A stretch of DNA of 64,000 bases from Mesorhizobium sp. J8 (GTDB taxonomy: Bacteria; Pseudomonadota; Alphaproteobacteria; Rhizobiales; Rhizobiaceae). Positions 33,449-42,483 of this stretch are shown here, one piece after another. Positions within the stretch are counted from its first letter, which is position 1. Every line of letters starts with the position of its first letter. The position numbers and the translations under genes were made by a program. The stretch is taken from assembly GCF_016591715.1 (NCBI RefSeq), contig NZ_AP024109.1, positions 5,828,001-5,892,000 of the forward strand, given 5' to 3'. The notes under the pieces are model-generated. The model made no database searches. It was not told where the DNA came from and was given only the letters and a program-made list of their open reading frames with translations.

Positions 33449-34744
33449 TCAACGGCCAAGCAATGCCTCAACGGCCGCCGCGATCGCGAGCAACCGGCGA
33501 TCATCCCCATGCTTGCCCACCAGCATCAACCCGGCTGGCAGCTTGGTGCCCGGCATCGGCAGCGAGATCGCGCAGAGGTCGAACTGGTTGGCGAGTTGCG
33601 TGTTGCGCAGGAGCAGCCCTTCGGTCCTGTCGCGCAGCGCCTCGTCGCCGGCCATGGCGGCAATGGACGGGGCGACCATCGGCACGGTCGGCAATGCCAG
33701 GAGATCGACAGCCTCCAGCCGTTCCGCCATCGCCGCCGCGAGCTCGCCGCGGCGGCGGATCGTGCGGATATAGGCCGAGGCGGGAACGGTGAGCGCGCGC
33801 GACAATGGCCCGGTGACATGCGGATCGACCGGCACCGCGGCGCCGCTCGCCAGCCAGTCGGCATGCACTTCGGCGCCTTCCATCGAGGCGATCGTGCCGC
33901 GTCTGGTCGCCGTCCGCATCTCGGCGACGAGATCGTCGATCGGCAACTCGGCAGCACGGACGCCGGCTCGTCCGATCCTGTCGATGCAGCCCTCGAAAGC
34001 CTCGCCGACCTCCGCTTGCGTATCGCCGAACAACACACCCCGCGGGATGCCGATGCGCAAGGTCGCTAACGGTACCGGACGAAGGGCCGCCGGCTCTTCC
34101 CCCGCCATGATCGCATCGGCGATCGCGCAATCGGCGACGCTGCGGGCAAGCGGGCCGATCGAATCCAGCGTCATCGACAGCGGAAAGGCGCCGGCCAAGG
34201 GCACGCGCCGCGCCGTCGGCTTGAAGCCGACGACGCCGTTGAGCGAGGCCGGGATGCGGACCGAGCCGCCGGTGTCCGACCCGATCGAGATGTCGCTCGT
34301 GCCCTCGCCGACCGCAACGCCCGCCCCGGACGACGAGCCGCCCGGGATCAGCCCGGCATCGGCGGCATTGCCCGGCGTGCCGTAGTGCGGATTGTCGCCG
34401 ATCGCGGTAAAGGCGAACTCCGTCATGTTGGTCTTGCCGAGGATGACCGCGCCCGCCTGCCGCAGCCTTTGCACGATCGCCGCATCCCGCGTCGCCGGCG
34501 CCGCATGGGCATGGATCAGAGAACCAGCCGCCGTCGGCTCGCCGGCGACATCGAACAGGTCCTTGATAGAGACGATGCGCCCGTCGAGCGGGCCGAGGCT
34601 CAAACCGACCTTGCGGCGGGCGTCGGATGCGTCAGCGGCCGCCCGCGCAGCCTCGGCATAGAGCTTCACGTAGACCTTCTCATCGGCCGCGCGATTGGCA
34701 AGACGTGACAGGATGATTTCGACATGGTCGCGGACGGATTGCAT
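33449..34744 (-). CDS. Amidase, amidase-signature family
   Basis: 431 residues. The catalytic triad of the family is present: Lys61 (S-I-K-D-L-F-D-V), cis-Ser137 (G-G-S-S-S-G) and nucleophile Ser161 (D-T-G-G-S-V-R-I-P-A). The Ser137-Ser161 spacing of 24 matches known amidases. The open frame runs further upstream through the GFA gene's antisense, so ATG 34744 is chosen. Such enzymes hydrolyse linear amides, indole-acetamide or allophanate-like substrates; nothing in the neighbourhood specifies which. It is divergent from the GFA-family gene and stands outside the sugar cluster. Confidence 0.87.
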   Translation of the reverse strand: MQSVRDHVEIILSRLANRAADEKVYVKLYAEAARAAADASDARRKVGLSLGPLDGRIVSIKDLFDVAGEPTAAGSLIHAHAAPATRDAAIVQRLRQAGAVILGKTNMTEFAFTAIGDNPHYGTPGNAADAGLIPGGSSSGAGVAVGEGTSDISIGSDTGGSVRIPASLNGVVGFKPTARRVPLAGAFPLSMTLDSIGPLARSVADCAIADAIMAGEEPAALRPVPLATLRIGIPRGVLFGDTQAEVGEAFEGCIDRIGRAGVRAAELPIDDLVAEMRTATRRGTIASMEGAEVHADWLASGAAVPVDPHVTGPLSRALTVPASAYIRTIRRRGELAAAMAERLEAVDLLALPTVPMVAPSIAAMAGDEALRDRTEGLLLRNTQLANQFDLCAISLPMPGTKLPAGLMLVGKHGDDRRLLAIAAAVEALLGR

Positions 34745-34855
34745 TTTCGATGTCGGGCCTTGCAAAGTTGCAGCGTCTTTCAGGCACGGCCTGATTTGGG
34801 CCGACGAAGAGATAACCCGGCAAGTGTGCCTTTGCACCCTGCCAGCGATGGGAAG

Positions 34856-35209
34856 ATGCTGATGCTGTACAAAGGCAGCTGCCACTGCGGCAAGGTGGCG
34901 TTCGAGGTCAAGGGTGAGATCGGCGGCGTGGTACGCTGCAACTGCTCGATCTGCGCTCGCAAGGGCGCGCTGCTGTGGGCCGTGCCGCATGGCAGCCTGC
35001 GCCTGGTCGCCTGGGGCGACGACCTCGGCCGCTACACTTTCGGCAAGGCTCAGATCGCGCATCGCTTCTGCCGCACCTGCGGCATCCATCCATTTGCCGA
35101 AGACGTCGGCGAAGGCAGCGGGCGGACGGCCTACATCAACATCAACTGCCTCGACGATGTCGACACCGCCGGCATCGACGTGTTCGAGTTCGACGGCCGC
35201 TCGGCCTAA
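34856..35209 (+). CDS. GFA-family (CENP-V/GFA) zinc-binding protein
   Basis: 117 residues with the GFA zinc sites: G-S-C-H-C-G near the N-terminus, C-N-C-S-I-C about 20 residues on, and F-C-R-T-C-G-I-H-P-F in the C-terminal half. The name glutathione-dependent formaldehyde-activating enzyme is historical; most members have no assigned reaction. Start ATG 34856 (a second ATG lies at 34862); longer frames are antisense to the amidase. Convergent with the MFS gene. Confidence 0.85.
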   Translation: MLMLYKGSCHCGKVAFEVKGEIGGVVRCNCSICARKGALLWAVPHGSLRLVAWGDDLGRYTFGKAQIAHRFCRTCGIHPFAEDVGEGSGRTAYININCLDDVDTAGIDVFEFDGRSA

Positions 35210-35272
35210 GCTGCAGGTATCGGCCCGGCTCCCCTGAGAGCCGGGCCGGTGCCCGAGTGAGTGGGCGGGCCG

Positions 35273-36490
35273 TTACTCGGCGGCCTGCTTCGGCCCCCTT
35301 GCGAAAGCCACCAGCGCCGCGAGCAAGGTCGCGACGCCGCCATAGGCGAAGGCGCTGGCAACACCGGCATGATCGACCAGCAGGCCGCCGACGATGGCGC
35401 CGAGCGCGATCGCCACCTGGAAGGTCGCGACCATCAACCCGCCGGCGCTCTCGGCCTGGTCGGGCGCGGCGCGCACCAGCCAGGTCTGCAGGCCGACCGG
35501 CACGGCGCCGAAGGCGAAGCCCCAGGCGGTGACGGCGACCGCCGCCGTTATCGGCGAGGCGCCGAGCGCAAGCAGCGTCGCCGCCGACAGGGCGATCAGC
35601 AGCGGCGCCAGGCCGACCGCCATCTTCAAATTGCGTTCGGCCAGGAACGCGCCGGCGAAATTGCCGAAGAAGCCGCCGATACCATAGGCGAGCAGCACCA
35701 GCGAGATGGTCTCGATCGACATCACCGGCACCGTCTCCAGGAACGGCCGCACATAGGTGAAGCCGGCGAACTGACCGGACGCGACCAGCAGCACCACCAG
35801 CAGCGCGATGCGGATCATCGGCCGCTTCAGCACCTCGACCAGCGTGCGGAAGCTCGCCACGGCCGTCGGCGGCAGGCTGGGAAGCGTGGCGAGTTGCACC
35901 AGAAGCGCAAGCGCACCGACGACCGCGGCGATCATGAACGCCGTGCGCCAGCCCCAGACGTCGCCGACATAGGCGCCGACCGGAGCCGCCGTGACGGTGG
36001 CGACCGAGACACCGGTCAGGATGATCGACATGGCGCGCGGCATCAGCCGCATCGGCACGAGCCTGAGCGCCATGGCCGCCGACATCGACCAGAAGCCGCC
36101 GAGCGCGACGCCCAGCACGACGCGGGCGAGAAGCAGCATGGTGAGCGAGGAGGCGAAGGCGGCGACGAGATTGGAGACGATCAGAAGGACGGAGAGGATC
36201 CACATCACATACCGGCGGTCGAGCCGCTTGGTGACGATCGCCATGGTCGGCGCGGCGATCGCACCGACAACGGCCGTCGCGGTCACCGCCTGACCGGCGG
36301 CACCTTCACTGACGCCGAGGTCCTGCGCCAGCCGCGTCAACAGGCTGGCGGGCAGGAATTCGGCGGTCACCAGGCCGAAAACACCGAGCGCCAGCGAGAC
36401 CACCGCGCCCCAGGCAGGTTCGCTTCGTTCTTCTGGTTCGGCTCTGTCGAGGACAGCGGCGTCAATGGCGCCTGTGGCGGGCTCGGTCAT
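35273..36490 (-). CDS. MFS transporter, drug/sugar efflux type
   Basis: 405 residues with about twelve membrane helices, an N-terminal hydrophilic stretch of ~25 residues, and an MFS loop L-D-R-R-Y-V-M between helices 2 and 3. The sequence G-V-F-G-L-V-T-A-E-F-L-P-A-S-L-L in helix 1 is typical of DHA1/AraJ-like exporters. GGAG precedes the ATG. Divergent from an AraC-family gene with a repeated operator-like motif between them, so it is probably induced by that regulator's ligand. Inner membrane. Confidence 0.85.
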   Translation of the reverse strand: MTEPATGAIDAAVLDRAEPEERSEPAWGAVVSLALGVFGLVTAEFLPASLLTRLAQDLGVSEGAAGQAVTATAVVGAIAAPTMAIVTKRLDRRYVMWILSVLLIVSNLVAAFASSLTMLLLARVVLGVALGGFWSMSAAMALRLVPMRLMPRAMSIILTGVSVATVTAAPVGAYVGDVWGWRTAFMIAAVVGALALLVQLATLPSLPPTAVASFRTLVEVLKRPMIRIALLVVLLVASGQFAGFTYVRPFLETVPVMSIETISLVLLAYGIGGFFGNFAGAFLAERNLKMAVGLAPLLIALSAATLLALGASPITAAVAVTAWGFAFGAVPVGLQTWLVRAAPDQAESAGGLMVATFQVAIALGAIVGGLLVDHAGVASAFAYGGVATLLAALVAFARGPKQAAE

Positions 36491-36508
36491 GACAAATCTC
36501 CGGTGAGT

Positions 36509-36540
36509 TGCAGCGCAACATTTGGGCTGCAGTGCAACAT
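36509..36540. promoter_or_regulatory. Direct repeat between the MFS and AraC genes
   Basis: TGCAGCGCAACAT (36509-36521) and TGCAGTGCAACAT (36528-36540) differ at one base and are 19 bp apart, close to two helical turns. Tandem sites of this kind suit an AraC-family activator. Confidence 0.6.
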
Positions 36541-36581
36541 AGGGAGTGACTGTCTGGACTTTCCATGCTAGAAACGCCGAA

Positions 36582-37550
36582 ATGAATTACAATTCGTCCA
36601 AATCCGTTTTAGAGACGTCGGGCGACCCCCTCACCGACATGTTGCGTGGCTTGCGCCTCGACGGTGTCGACTATGGCCGCTGCGTGCTGGGCGAGCCCTG
36701 GGCCGTTTCCTTCCCGGCTCAGAAGGCCGCGCGCTTCCATTTCATCGGACAGCAGGGCTGCTGGCTGTTCTCGCCGGCGAAGGAATGGATCGAGCTCTCG
36801 GTGGGCGACGCGCTGCTGATCCCGCGCGGCGCCGAGCATGTGCTGGCGAGCGCGCCCGGCGTGCCGCCGGTGCCGATCGGCCGCTACACGATCGAGCCGG
36901 TGTGCGAGAATATCTACGATGTCTCGAACGGCTGCGACGGCTGCAAGACCCTGCTGTTTTGCGGCTCGATGCATTTCAACCTCGACGGCTCGCACCCGCT
37001 GCTGGAGATGATGCCCGACCTGATGCAGGCGCATAAGCTGATGGCGAATGCCCCCGGCATCCAGCACCTGCTCGACGCGATGGCCGGCGAGGTGACGATG
37101 GACCGGGTGGGCTCCGGCGGCATCCTCGCCCGCCTGGCCGATGTGCTCGCCGCCACCATCATCCGCTCCTGGGTGGAAAATGGCTGCGGCGACGCCACCG
37201 GCTGGATCGCCGCCGTGCGCAATCCGGATGTCGGCAAGGTGCTTGCCGCCATCCACCTGCAGCCGGAGCGCGACTGGACGGTCGAGGCACTGGCCAGGAT
37301 GATGGGCGCCTCGCGCTCCGCCTTCGCGCAGCGCTTCGCCACCGTGGTTGGCGAGACGCCGGCCAAGTACGTGCTGCGCGTGCGTATGCACCAGGCTAGG
37401 CAATGGCTTGCCCGCGACGGCATGCGGGTCTCGGTCGCGGCATCGAGATTGGGCTACGATTCGGAAGCCTCTTTCAGCCGCGCCTTCAAGCGGGTGATGG
37501 GCGTGGCGCCGAGCCATTTCCGTCACACCGGCGCCGAGGAGCAATCCTGA
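36582..37550 (+). CDS. AraC-family regulator with N-terminal cupin
   Basis: 322 residues from ATG 36582; GTG 36546 is in frame but close to the direct repeat. The N-terminal ~190 residues are a cupin-type sensing domain with a C-D-G-C motif (N-G-C-D-G-C-K-T-L-L). The last ~100 residues hold the two helix-turn-helix units of AraC proteins: W-T-V-E-A-L-A-R-M-M-G-A-S-R-S-A-F-A-Q-R-F then V-A-A-S-R-L-G-Y-D-S-E-A-S-F-S-R-A-F-K. Divergent from the MFS exporter, which it likely regulates. The Cys pair could make it respond to reactive compounds; this is speculation. Confidence 0.88.
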   Translation: MNYNSSKSVLETSGDPLTDMLRGLRLDGVDYGRCVLGEPWAVSFPAQKAARFHFIGQQGCWLFSPAKEWIELSVGDALLIPRGAEHVLASAPGVPPVPIGRYTIEPVCENIYDVSNGCDGCKTLLFCGSMHFNLDGSHPLLEMMPDLMQAHKLMANAPGIQHLLDAMAGEVTMDRVGSGGILARLADVLAATIIRSWVENGCGDATGWIAAVRNPDVGKVLAAIHLQPERDWTVEALARMMGASRSAFAQRFATVVGETPAKYVLRVRMHQARQWLARDGMRVSVAASRLGYDSEASFSRAFKRVMGVAPSHFRHTGAEEQS

Positions 37551-37657
37551 TATCCGGCGGGCAGTTGCAGCCGTTGGAGGAATTGCCAAATCTTTTGGAC
37601 GACGCGCCATTCCCCGCCGGTCGAGGCAGCCTAAGCTCGATGGCGGAGGAAACCGCC

Positions 37658-38092
37658 ATGCCCAATCGTCTCGCATCGCTTGCGCTTGCCGCCGCCGCCA
37701 TCCTGCCGGGCCGGGCTTTCGCGCTGGAAGACAGCTATCTGCCCGCCGACAAGATCCCTTATGCCGTCGAGGCGCCGGGCCAGCCGCAGCGGCTTGGTCC
37801 GCTATGGGGCGAGCGCGCGAAGGGACCGGCCGGCACGCTGCTGAAAGTTCCCGGCAATTGGCGCGCGCCCGTCCACGCCCATACGGCCGATTACCGCGCC
37901 GTGGTCATCAAGGGCCTGTGGGCGCACTGGCAGATGCAGGGCGGCGAAGCCACCAAGGTCGAATTGCCGCCCGGCTCCTATTGGACGCAGAAGGCCGACG
38001 AGATGCACGACGACGCCTGCCTGTCGGACACCGAATGCGTCATCCTGCTGATCAACGACACGCCTTACGAGACCTATCTGCCGAAGCAATAA
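37658..38092 (+). CDS. Secreted cupin-like protein (DUF4437-like)
   Basis: 144 residues with a signal peptide (1-21, L-A-A-A-A-I-L-P-G-R-A-F-A). The mature part is a small beta barrel with V-H-A-H-T-A-D-Y-R-A-V-V-I-K-G and a later E-M-H-D-D segment, fitting a metal-binding cupin. GGAGGA lies eight bases before ATG 37658. It follows the AraC gene by about 100 bp. The family assignment is tentative; no enzymatic role can be named. Confidence 0.7.
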   Translation: MPNRLASLALAAAAILPGRAFALEDSYLPADKIPYAVEAPGQPQRLGPLWGERAKGPAGTLLKVPGNWRAPVHAHTADYRAVVIKGLWAHWQMQGGEATKVELPPGSYWTQKADEMHDDACLSDTECVILLINDTPYETYLPKQ

Positions 38093-38112
38093 GGCAGCAG
38101 CCAACCCGATCG

Positions 38113-39216
38113 CTATCCGGCGTGGCGCAGGCTCACCCCGCTGCCCTTGTCGAACATCACCACTTTGTCCGGGTTCCAGGCAAAGCGCACCGGCTGTTCG
38201 ATCGCGACATCGGTCCTGGCCGGCACTGTGGCCCGCAGCATCGTGTCGCCGACCCTGAGCGTCACGATCTTCTCGACGCCGTGGTTCTCGACATCGTGGA
38301 CCCGCGCCTCGACCGGCGCCCCGCTTTCCAGATAGACATCCTCGGGACGAATGCCGAAGACGAGCGGCCGACCTTCGGTCGCGCCGCTCGTCCTGCCCCC
38401 GCCAAAGGTCTTGGCCCCAGTTGACAGCGGTAGTTCGAAATTCATCGGAGCCATCACCGCGCGGTCATTGACCAGTTTGCCGTCGATGAGGTTCATCGGC
38501 GGCGAACCGACGAAGCTCGCGACATAGGTGTCGCGCGGATTGTTGTAGATCTCATGCGGCGTGCCGGTCTGGACGATGCGGCCATGGTTGAGCACGCCGA
38601 CCTTGTCGCCCATCGACATGGCCTCGATCTGGTCATGCGTGACGAACAGGAACGTGGCACCGAGCTGCATCTGCAGGTTCTTGAGCTCCGTGCGCAGGGC
38701 CTCGCGCAGCTTGGCGTCGAGCGCCGACAGCGGCTCGTCCATCAGGAAGACGCGCGGCTTGCGCACGATGGCGCGGCCGATCGAGACGCGCTGCATCTCG
38801 CCGCCGGAAAGCCGGTCCGTCTTGCGGTCGAGCAGGTGCTCGATACGAAGCGTGCGGGCGGCGCGCGCGACGCGATCCTTGATCTCTGCATCCGGCAGCC
38901 GGCGGATCTTCGGCTTCAGCGGGAATTCGAGGTTCTGCCGCACCGTGTAGCGCGGATAGAGCGAGTATTGCTGCAGCACCAGCGCCACATCGCGCTCTGC
39001 CGCCCCCCAATCGGCGACGTCGACGCCGTCGATGAAGACCTGGCCCTCGGTCGGCTTATCGAGCCCGGCGATCAGGCGCAGGGTCGTCGTCTTGCCGGCG
39101 CCCGTCTCGCCGAGCAGCACGAAGAACTCGCCGTCGGCGATGTCGAGATTGAGGCCGGTCAGCGCAGTGTGGCCACCGAACTTCTTGGTGATGTTCTTGA
39201 GTTCGATATGGGCCAT
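38113..39216 (-). CDS. Carbohydrate ABC transporter ATPase, MalK/UgpC type (second)
   Basis: 367 residues. Walker A G-E-T-G-A-G-K-T-T has a threonine where most family members have Ser/Asn-Gly-Cys. Signature L-S-G-G-E-M-Q-R, Walker B L-M-D-E-P-L-S-A-L-D, and a C-terminal TOBE/OB regulatory domain (G-I-R-P-E-D-V-Y) are all present. It overlaps the preceding ATPase stop by one base (TAATG) and is the last gene of the minus-strand operon. Two non-identical ATPases imply a heterodimeric motor, as in rhizobial glycerol-type transporters. Confidence 0.9.
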   Translation of the reverse strand: MAHIELKNITKKFGGHTALTGLNLDIADGEFFVLLGETGAGKTTTLRLIAGLDKPTEGQVFIDGVDVADWGAAERDVALVLQQYSLYPRYTVRQNLEFPLKPKIRRLPDAEIKDRVARAARTLRIEHLLDRKTDRLSGGEMQRVSIGRAIVRKPRVFLMDEPLSALDAKLREALRTELKNLQMQLGATFLFVTHDQIEAMSMGDKVGVLNHGRIVQTGTPHEIYNNPRDTYVASFVGSPPMNLIDGKLVNDRAVMAPMNFELPLSTGAKTFGGGRTSGATEGRPLVFGIRPEDVYLESGAPVEARVHDVENHGVEKIVTLRVGDTMLRATVPARTDVAIEQPVRFAWNPDKVVMFDKGSGVSLRHAG

Positions 39217-40319
39217 TACAGTCTCACTCCGAGCGACTTGCCGCTCGCGGGGTCGAAGAAATGCGCCTGCGAAGGATCGATGCGCGCGTAGACCCTTTCG
39301 CCCGCGCCGCTGATGAACCCGCTCTTGGTGCGGGCGCGCAGCATGTTGGAGCCGACTTTCAGGTCGACGATGTCGAAGGAGCCGAGCGGCTCGACGATTT
39401 GCGTTTCGACCGGCAGGAAGCCCTCCGTCGCCTCGCGGCGCACCAACACGCCCTCCGGCCTGATGCCCAAGGTGAGCTGGCCGCCGGCATGGCCGTTGAG
39501 CTTGGAAAGCAGCGCGCGCGGAAACTCGAAGCCAGCGGCCGCGTTGCCGACCGTGACCGAAGCGGCCGAGGCGGTCTCTGCGACCTTGGCCTCGGCGACA
39601 TTCATCACGGGGCTGCCGACGAACTGCGCGACGAAGAGGTTGGCTGGGTGGGAATAGACCTCGTCCGGCGTGCCGACCTGCTGCAGCACGCCTTCATGCA
39701 TGATGACGATGCGATCGGCGAGGCTCATCGCCTCGATCTGGTCATGCGTCACATAGATGCTGGTCGAGCCCTGCTTGATATGCAACCGCTTGATCTCGGC
39801 GCGCATCTCCTCGCGCAGCTTGGCGTCGAGCGCGCCGATCGGCTCATCCATCAGCATCGCCTTCGGACGCCGCACCAGCGCCCGGCCGATGGCCACGCGC
39901 TGCATGTCGCCGCCCGACAGCGCCGAGGGCTTCTTGGTGAGCAGGTCCGTGATCTGCAGCGTCTTGGCCACCGAGCGCACCTCGGTGTCAATCTCGCTCC
40001 TGCTCTTGCGCGTCGCGCGCAGCGGGAAGGCGATGTTCTCGTAGACGTTCATATGCGGGTAGAGCGAGAACGACTGGAACACCATCGCGATGTCGCGATC
40101 GGCCGCTTTGAGTTGCTGCACCGGCCTGCCGTCGATCAGGATGTCGCCCTGGTCGATGGTCTCCAGCCCGGCGATGGCACGCAGCGTCGTCGTCTTGCCG
40201 CAGCCCGATTGCCCGAGCAGTACGATGAACTCGTTGTCGTCGATCTTGAGGTTCAGGTCCTTGATGACCTGGACAGCGCCGAAGAATTTCTGGACGCCGC
40301 GAAGCTCTATCTGGGTCAA
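39216..40319 (-). CDS. Carbohydrate ABC transporter ATPase, MalK/UgpC type (first)
   Basis: 367 residues. Walker A G-Q-S-G-C-G-K-T-T, signature L-S-G-G-D-M-Q-R, Walker B L-M-D-E-P-I-G-A-L-D and a C-terminal TOBE domain (G-I-R-P-E-G-V-L). The start codon appears to be TTG, overlapping the stop of the small membrane-protein gene (TTGA), which suggests translational coupling. The second ATPase follows with a one-base overlap. Confidence 0.9.
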   Translation of the reverse strand: MTQIELRGVQKFFGAVQVIKDLNLKIDDNEFIVLLGQSGCGKTTTLRAIAGLETIDQGDILIDGRPVQQLKAADRDIAMVFQSFSLYPHMNVYENIAFPLRATRKSRSEIDTEVRSVAKTLQITDLLTKKPSALSGGDMQRVAIGRALVRRPKAMLMDEPIGALDAKLREEMRAEIKRLHIKQGSTSIYVTHDQIEAMSLADRIVIMHEGVLQQVGTPDEVYSHPANLFVAQFVGSPVMNVAEAKVAETASAASVTVGNAAAGFEFPRALLSKLNGHAGGQLTLGIRPEGVLVRREATEGFLPVETQIVEPLGSFDIVDLKVGSNMLRARTKSGFISGAGERVYARIDPSQAHFFDPASGKSLGVRL

Positions 40320-40552
40320 TGCTGCGCCCCCGCATTATGCACCTGTTGGCCGGCCCCTTGCCCGGTGCCGGCCTGCTCCTCGCGCGGGATCTTGGAGGTG
40401 ACGTTGAAGCCGATCAGGCCGATCAGGATGATCGTCACGCCATAGGTGTGGAGTAGCATGTTCCACGGCTGGCAGAGCGCGACGATGCCCAGCACCATCA
40501 GGATTTGCGAGCCCGGTTCCAGATATTTCTCGTTGATCGCGCGAAAGCTCAT
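40316..40552 (-). CDS. Two-helix small membrane protein of the carbohydrate ABC operon
   Basis: 78 residues: M-S-F-R-A-I-N-E-K-Y-L-E-P-G start, hydrophobic helices at about 15-32 and 37-54, then a hydrophilic Gln/Gly-rich tail. It begins on the stop of the permease gene (ATGA) and ends on the start of the ATPase gene (TTGA), so it is clearly translated with the transporter. Small membrane proteins accompany some rhizobial glycerol-type ABC systems (DUF2160), but I cannot assign this one to that family. A role in transporter assembly or coupling is inferred from position only. Confidence 0.75.
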   Translation of the reverse strand: MSFRAINEKYLEPGSQILMVLGIVALCQPWNMLLHTYGVTIILIGLIGFNVTSKIPREEQAGTGQGAGQQVHNAGAQH

Positions 40553-41508
40553 TTGCGGATCGCTCCGAAGGACATGCCGCGCAACAGATGGTTGCGGAGC
40601 AGGAAGGTGAAGATCGCGACCGGCAGCAGGAACAGGAACGTGCCGGCGGCAATCACCGTCCAGTCCGGCAGGCCGGAGCCGACCTGGCTCGGGATGAAAG
40701 GCGGTGCGGTCTGGGCGCGACGGTTGGTCATGATCAGCGCGAAGGCATATTCGTTCCACGCCGTGATGAAGCAGAACACGGCCGTTGCGGCGATGCCGGT
40801 CGCGGCTTCGGGCAACACGATCTTGAAGAAGGCTTCCATGCGCGTGTAGCCGTCGACGAGCGCCGCCTCCTCATATTCCTTGGGGATCTCGTCGATGAAG
40901 CCCTTCATCAGCCAGACCGAGAAGGACAGGTTGAAGGCGGTGTAGAGGATGATCAGACCGAGATGGGAATCGTTCAGTCCCACGGCCCGGTACATCAGGA
41001 ACATCGGGATTGCGACCACCACCGGCGGCAGCATGCGCGTCGACAGGATGAAGAAGAGCAGGTCCGCCTCCCCCTTCACCTTGAAGCGCGAGAAGCCGTA
41101 GGCGGTGAATGTGCCCATGCCGACGGCAAGCACGGTCGAGGTGATCGCCACGATCAGCGAATTCATGAACCGATTCGGATAGCCCGACCATTGCACGGCG
41201 CCCTTGCCGTCGCGCACGATCTTCTCACCGCCGTCGAACACGACGCGTTCCCACCACGGGGCGGCCGCGTACTCTTCCGGCGTCGGCGGACTGCGCAGTT
41301 GCGAGCGCTTGGTGAACAGCTTGACGAAGGGCGATATCTCCGGCTGGAACACGACCGTCGGCGGGATCGTCGTGGCGAGGTTGCGCGGCTTGAAGGCCGT
41401 CGAGGCGATCCAGTAGATCGGCGCCAGGAAGATGACCGTCACCACCAGCACGGCGACGATTGCCGCGCGGTTGAAGGCGACCTCGGAAGAAGTGCGGACA
41501 GCAGCCAT
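40549..41508 (-). CDS. Carbohydrate ABC transporter permease, MalG type
   Basis: 319 residues, six membrane helices, with a periplasmic loop of about 100 residues after helix 1. The ATPase-coupling EAA loop is Y-E-E-A-A-L-V-D-G-Y-T-R-M-E-A-F-F-K-I-V-L-P, the MalG-type sequence. It lies one base after the other permease and overlaps the small protein gene downstream. Substrate specificity is not readable; carbohydrate is inferred from the family. Confidence 0.92.
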   Translation of the reverse strand: MAAVRTSSEVAFNRAAIVAVLVVTVIFLAPIYWIASTAFKPRNLATTIPPTVVFQPEISPFVKLFTKRSQLRSPPTPEEYAAAPWWERVVFDGGEKIVRDGKGAVQWSGYPNRFMNSLIVAITSTVLAVGMGTFTAYGFSRFKVKGEADLLFFILSTRMLPPVVVAIPMFLMYRAVGLNDSHLGLIILYTAFNLSFSVWLMKGFIDEIPKEYEEAALVDGYTRMEAFFKIVLPEAATGIAATAVFCFITAWNEYAFALIMTNRRAQTAPPFIPSQVGSGLPDWTVIAAGTFLFLLPVAIFTFLLRNHLLRGMSFGAIRK

Positions 41509-41509
41509 C

Positions 41510-42403
41510 TCAGCGCTCCTTCACCTTGTTGAGGTATTTGACGTAGATGTTGGTGATCGCCAGCACCATGATGAGCACGATGTAGGCCATGGCGCAGGAG
41601 CGCCCGGTCTGCCATTCCTGGAAGGCCATCTTGTAGAGCCGGATCGAGATCAGCTCGGCCGTCGGCTGGCTGGTCAGGATGTAGGCGAGATCGAAGGTCT
41701 TGAACGCTTCCATGGTGCGGAAGATGACGGCGATCATCAGGATCGGCGCGACCAGCGGCAGCGTGATGCGGAAGAAAGTGTAGAACGGCCCGGCCCGGTC
41801 GATCGCAGCGGCCTCGTAAAGATGCTTCGGCACTGCCGAGAGCCCGGCAAGCGACAAGAGCATGACGAAGGGCGACCACATCCAGATGTCGGTGAGCGCG
41901 ACCGCGTAGAGCGCCATCTTCGGGTCGGCCAGCCACTCGAAAGTGCCGAGCCCGAGCGCATAGTTGATGATGCCGAAAGACGGATCGTAGAGCAGCTTCC
42001 AGAACAGGCCCACCACCGCCATGGAAAGCATCATCGGCAAAAGCAGCAGTGTCGTCAGCAGCCCCTTCATCGGTATGTCGCGGTTGAGCAGCATCGCCAC
42101 GCCGAAGCCGACGAAGAGCTGTCCGGCAACCGATATGATGACGTATTTCGCCGTGATGGCGAAGTTCGACCAGACATAGGGATCGTTGAGCAGGTCGCGG
42201 TAATTCTGCAATCCGACGAAATTGGCCGGCGCATTGGTCGACGCGCGGAAGTCGGTGAACGAGTAGCCCAACGAATAGATCAGCGGGAAGATGTTGAAGA
42301 CAATCAGGAACAGGATCGTCGGAATGATGAAGAGATTGCGGATCGAAATGTCGCTGAGGCCGCGCGCCGCGGCCCGCGAGGACCTGTCGAGCGTGGTGAT
42401 CAT
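41510..42403 (-). CDS. Carbohydrate ABC transporter permease, MalF type
   Basis: 297 residues from ATG 42403 (an in-frame extension to 42478 runs into the terminator and is discounted). Six membrane helices, N-x-N-Y-R-D-L periplasmic segment (V-G-L-Q-N-Y-R-D-L-L) and the coupling loop Y-E-A-A-A-I-D-R-A-G-P-F-Y-T-F-F-R-I-T-L-P. Pairs with the MalG-type permease encoded next. A terminator-like hairpin separates it from the binding protein gene upstream. Confidence 0.92.
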   Translation of the reverse strand: MITTLDRSSRAAARGLSDISIRNLFIIPTILFLIVFNIFPLIYSLGYSFTDFRASTNAPANFVGLQNYRDLLNDPYVWSNFAITAKYVIISVAGQLFVGFGVAMLLNRDIPMKGLLTTLLLLPMMLSMAVVGLFWKLLYDPSFGIINYALGLGTFEWLADPKMALYAVALTDIWMWSPFVMLLSLAGLSAVPKHLYEAAAIDRAGPFYTFFRITLPLVAPILMIAVIFRTMEAFKTFDLAYILTSQPTAELISIRLYKMAFQEWQTGRSCAMAYIVLIMVLAITNIYVKYLNKVKER

Positions 42404-42435
42404 CGTGGTCGCCAAAACCCTGCTCCGGATGCTTG

Positions 42436-42470
42436 AAAAACAAACGGAGGAGGCTCTCGAGCCTCCTCCG
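42436..42470 (-). terminator. Intrinsic terminator between binding protein and permeases
   Basis: Minus-strand stem CGGAGGAGGCT / AGCCTCCTCCG (42470-42445) with a CGAG loop, followed on that strand by TTTGTTTTT (42444-42436). It sits 14 bp after the binding-protein stop and should attenuate the permease and ATPase genes. Confidence 0.85.
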
Positions 42471-42483
42471 CGAGGCATGTCGA

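Noticed and set aside
35261..36571. 436-codon plus-strand frame opposite the MFS gene
   Set aside because: Composition is dominated by Arg, Gln, Asp and Gly, typical of the antisense of a membrane protein gene; the MFS reading has twelve clear helices.
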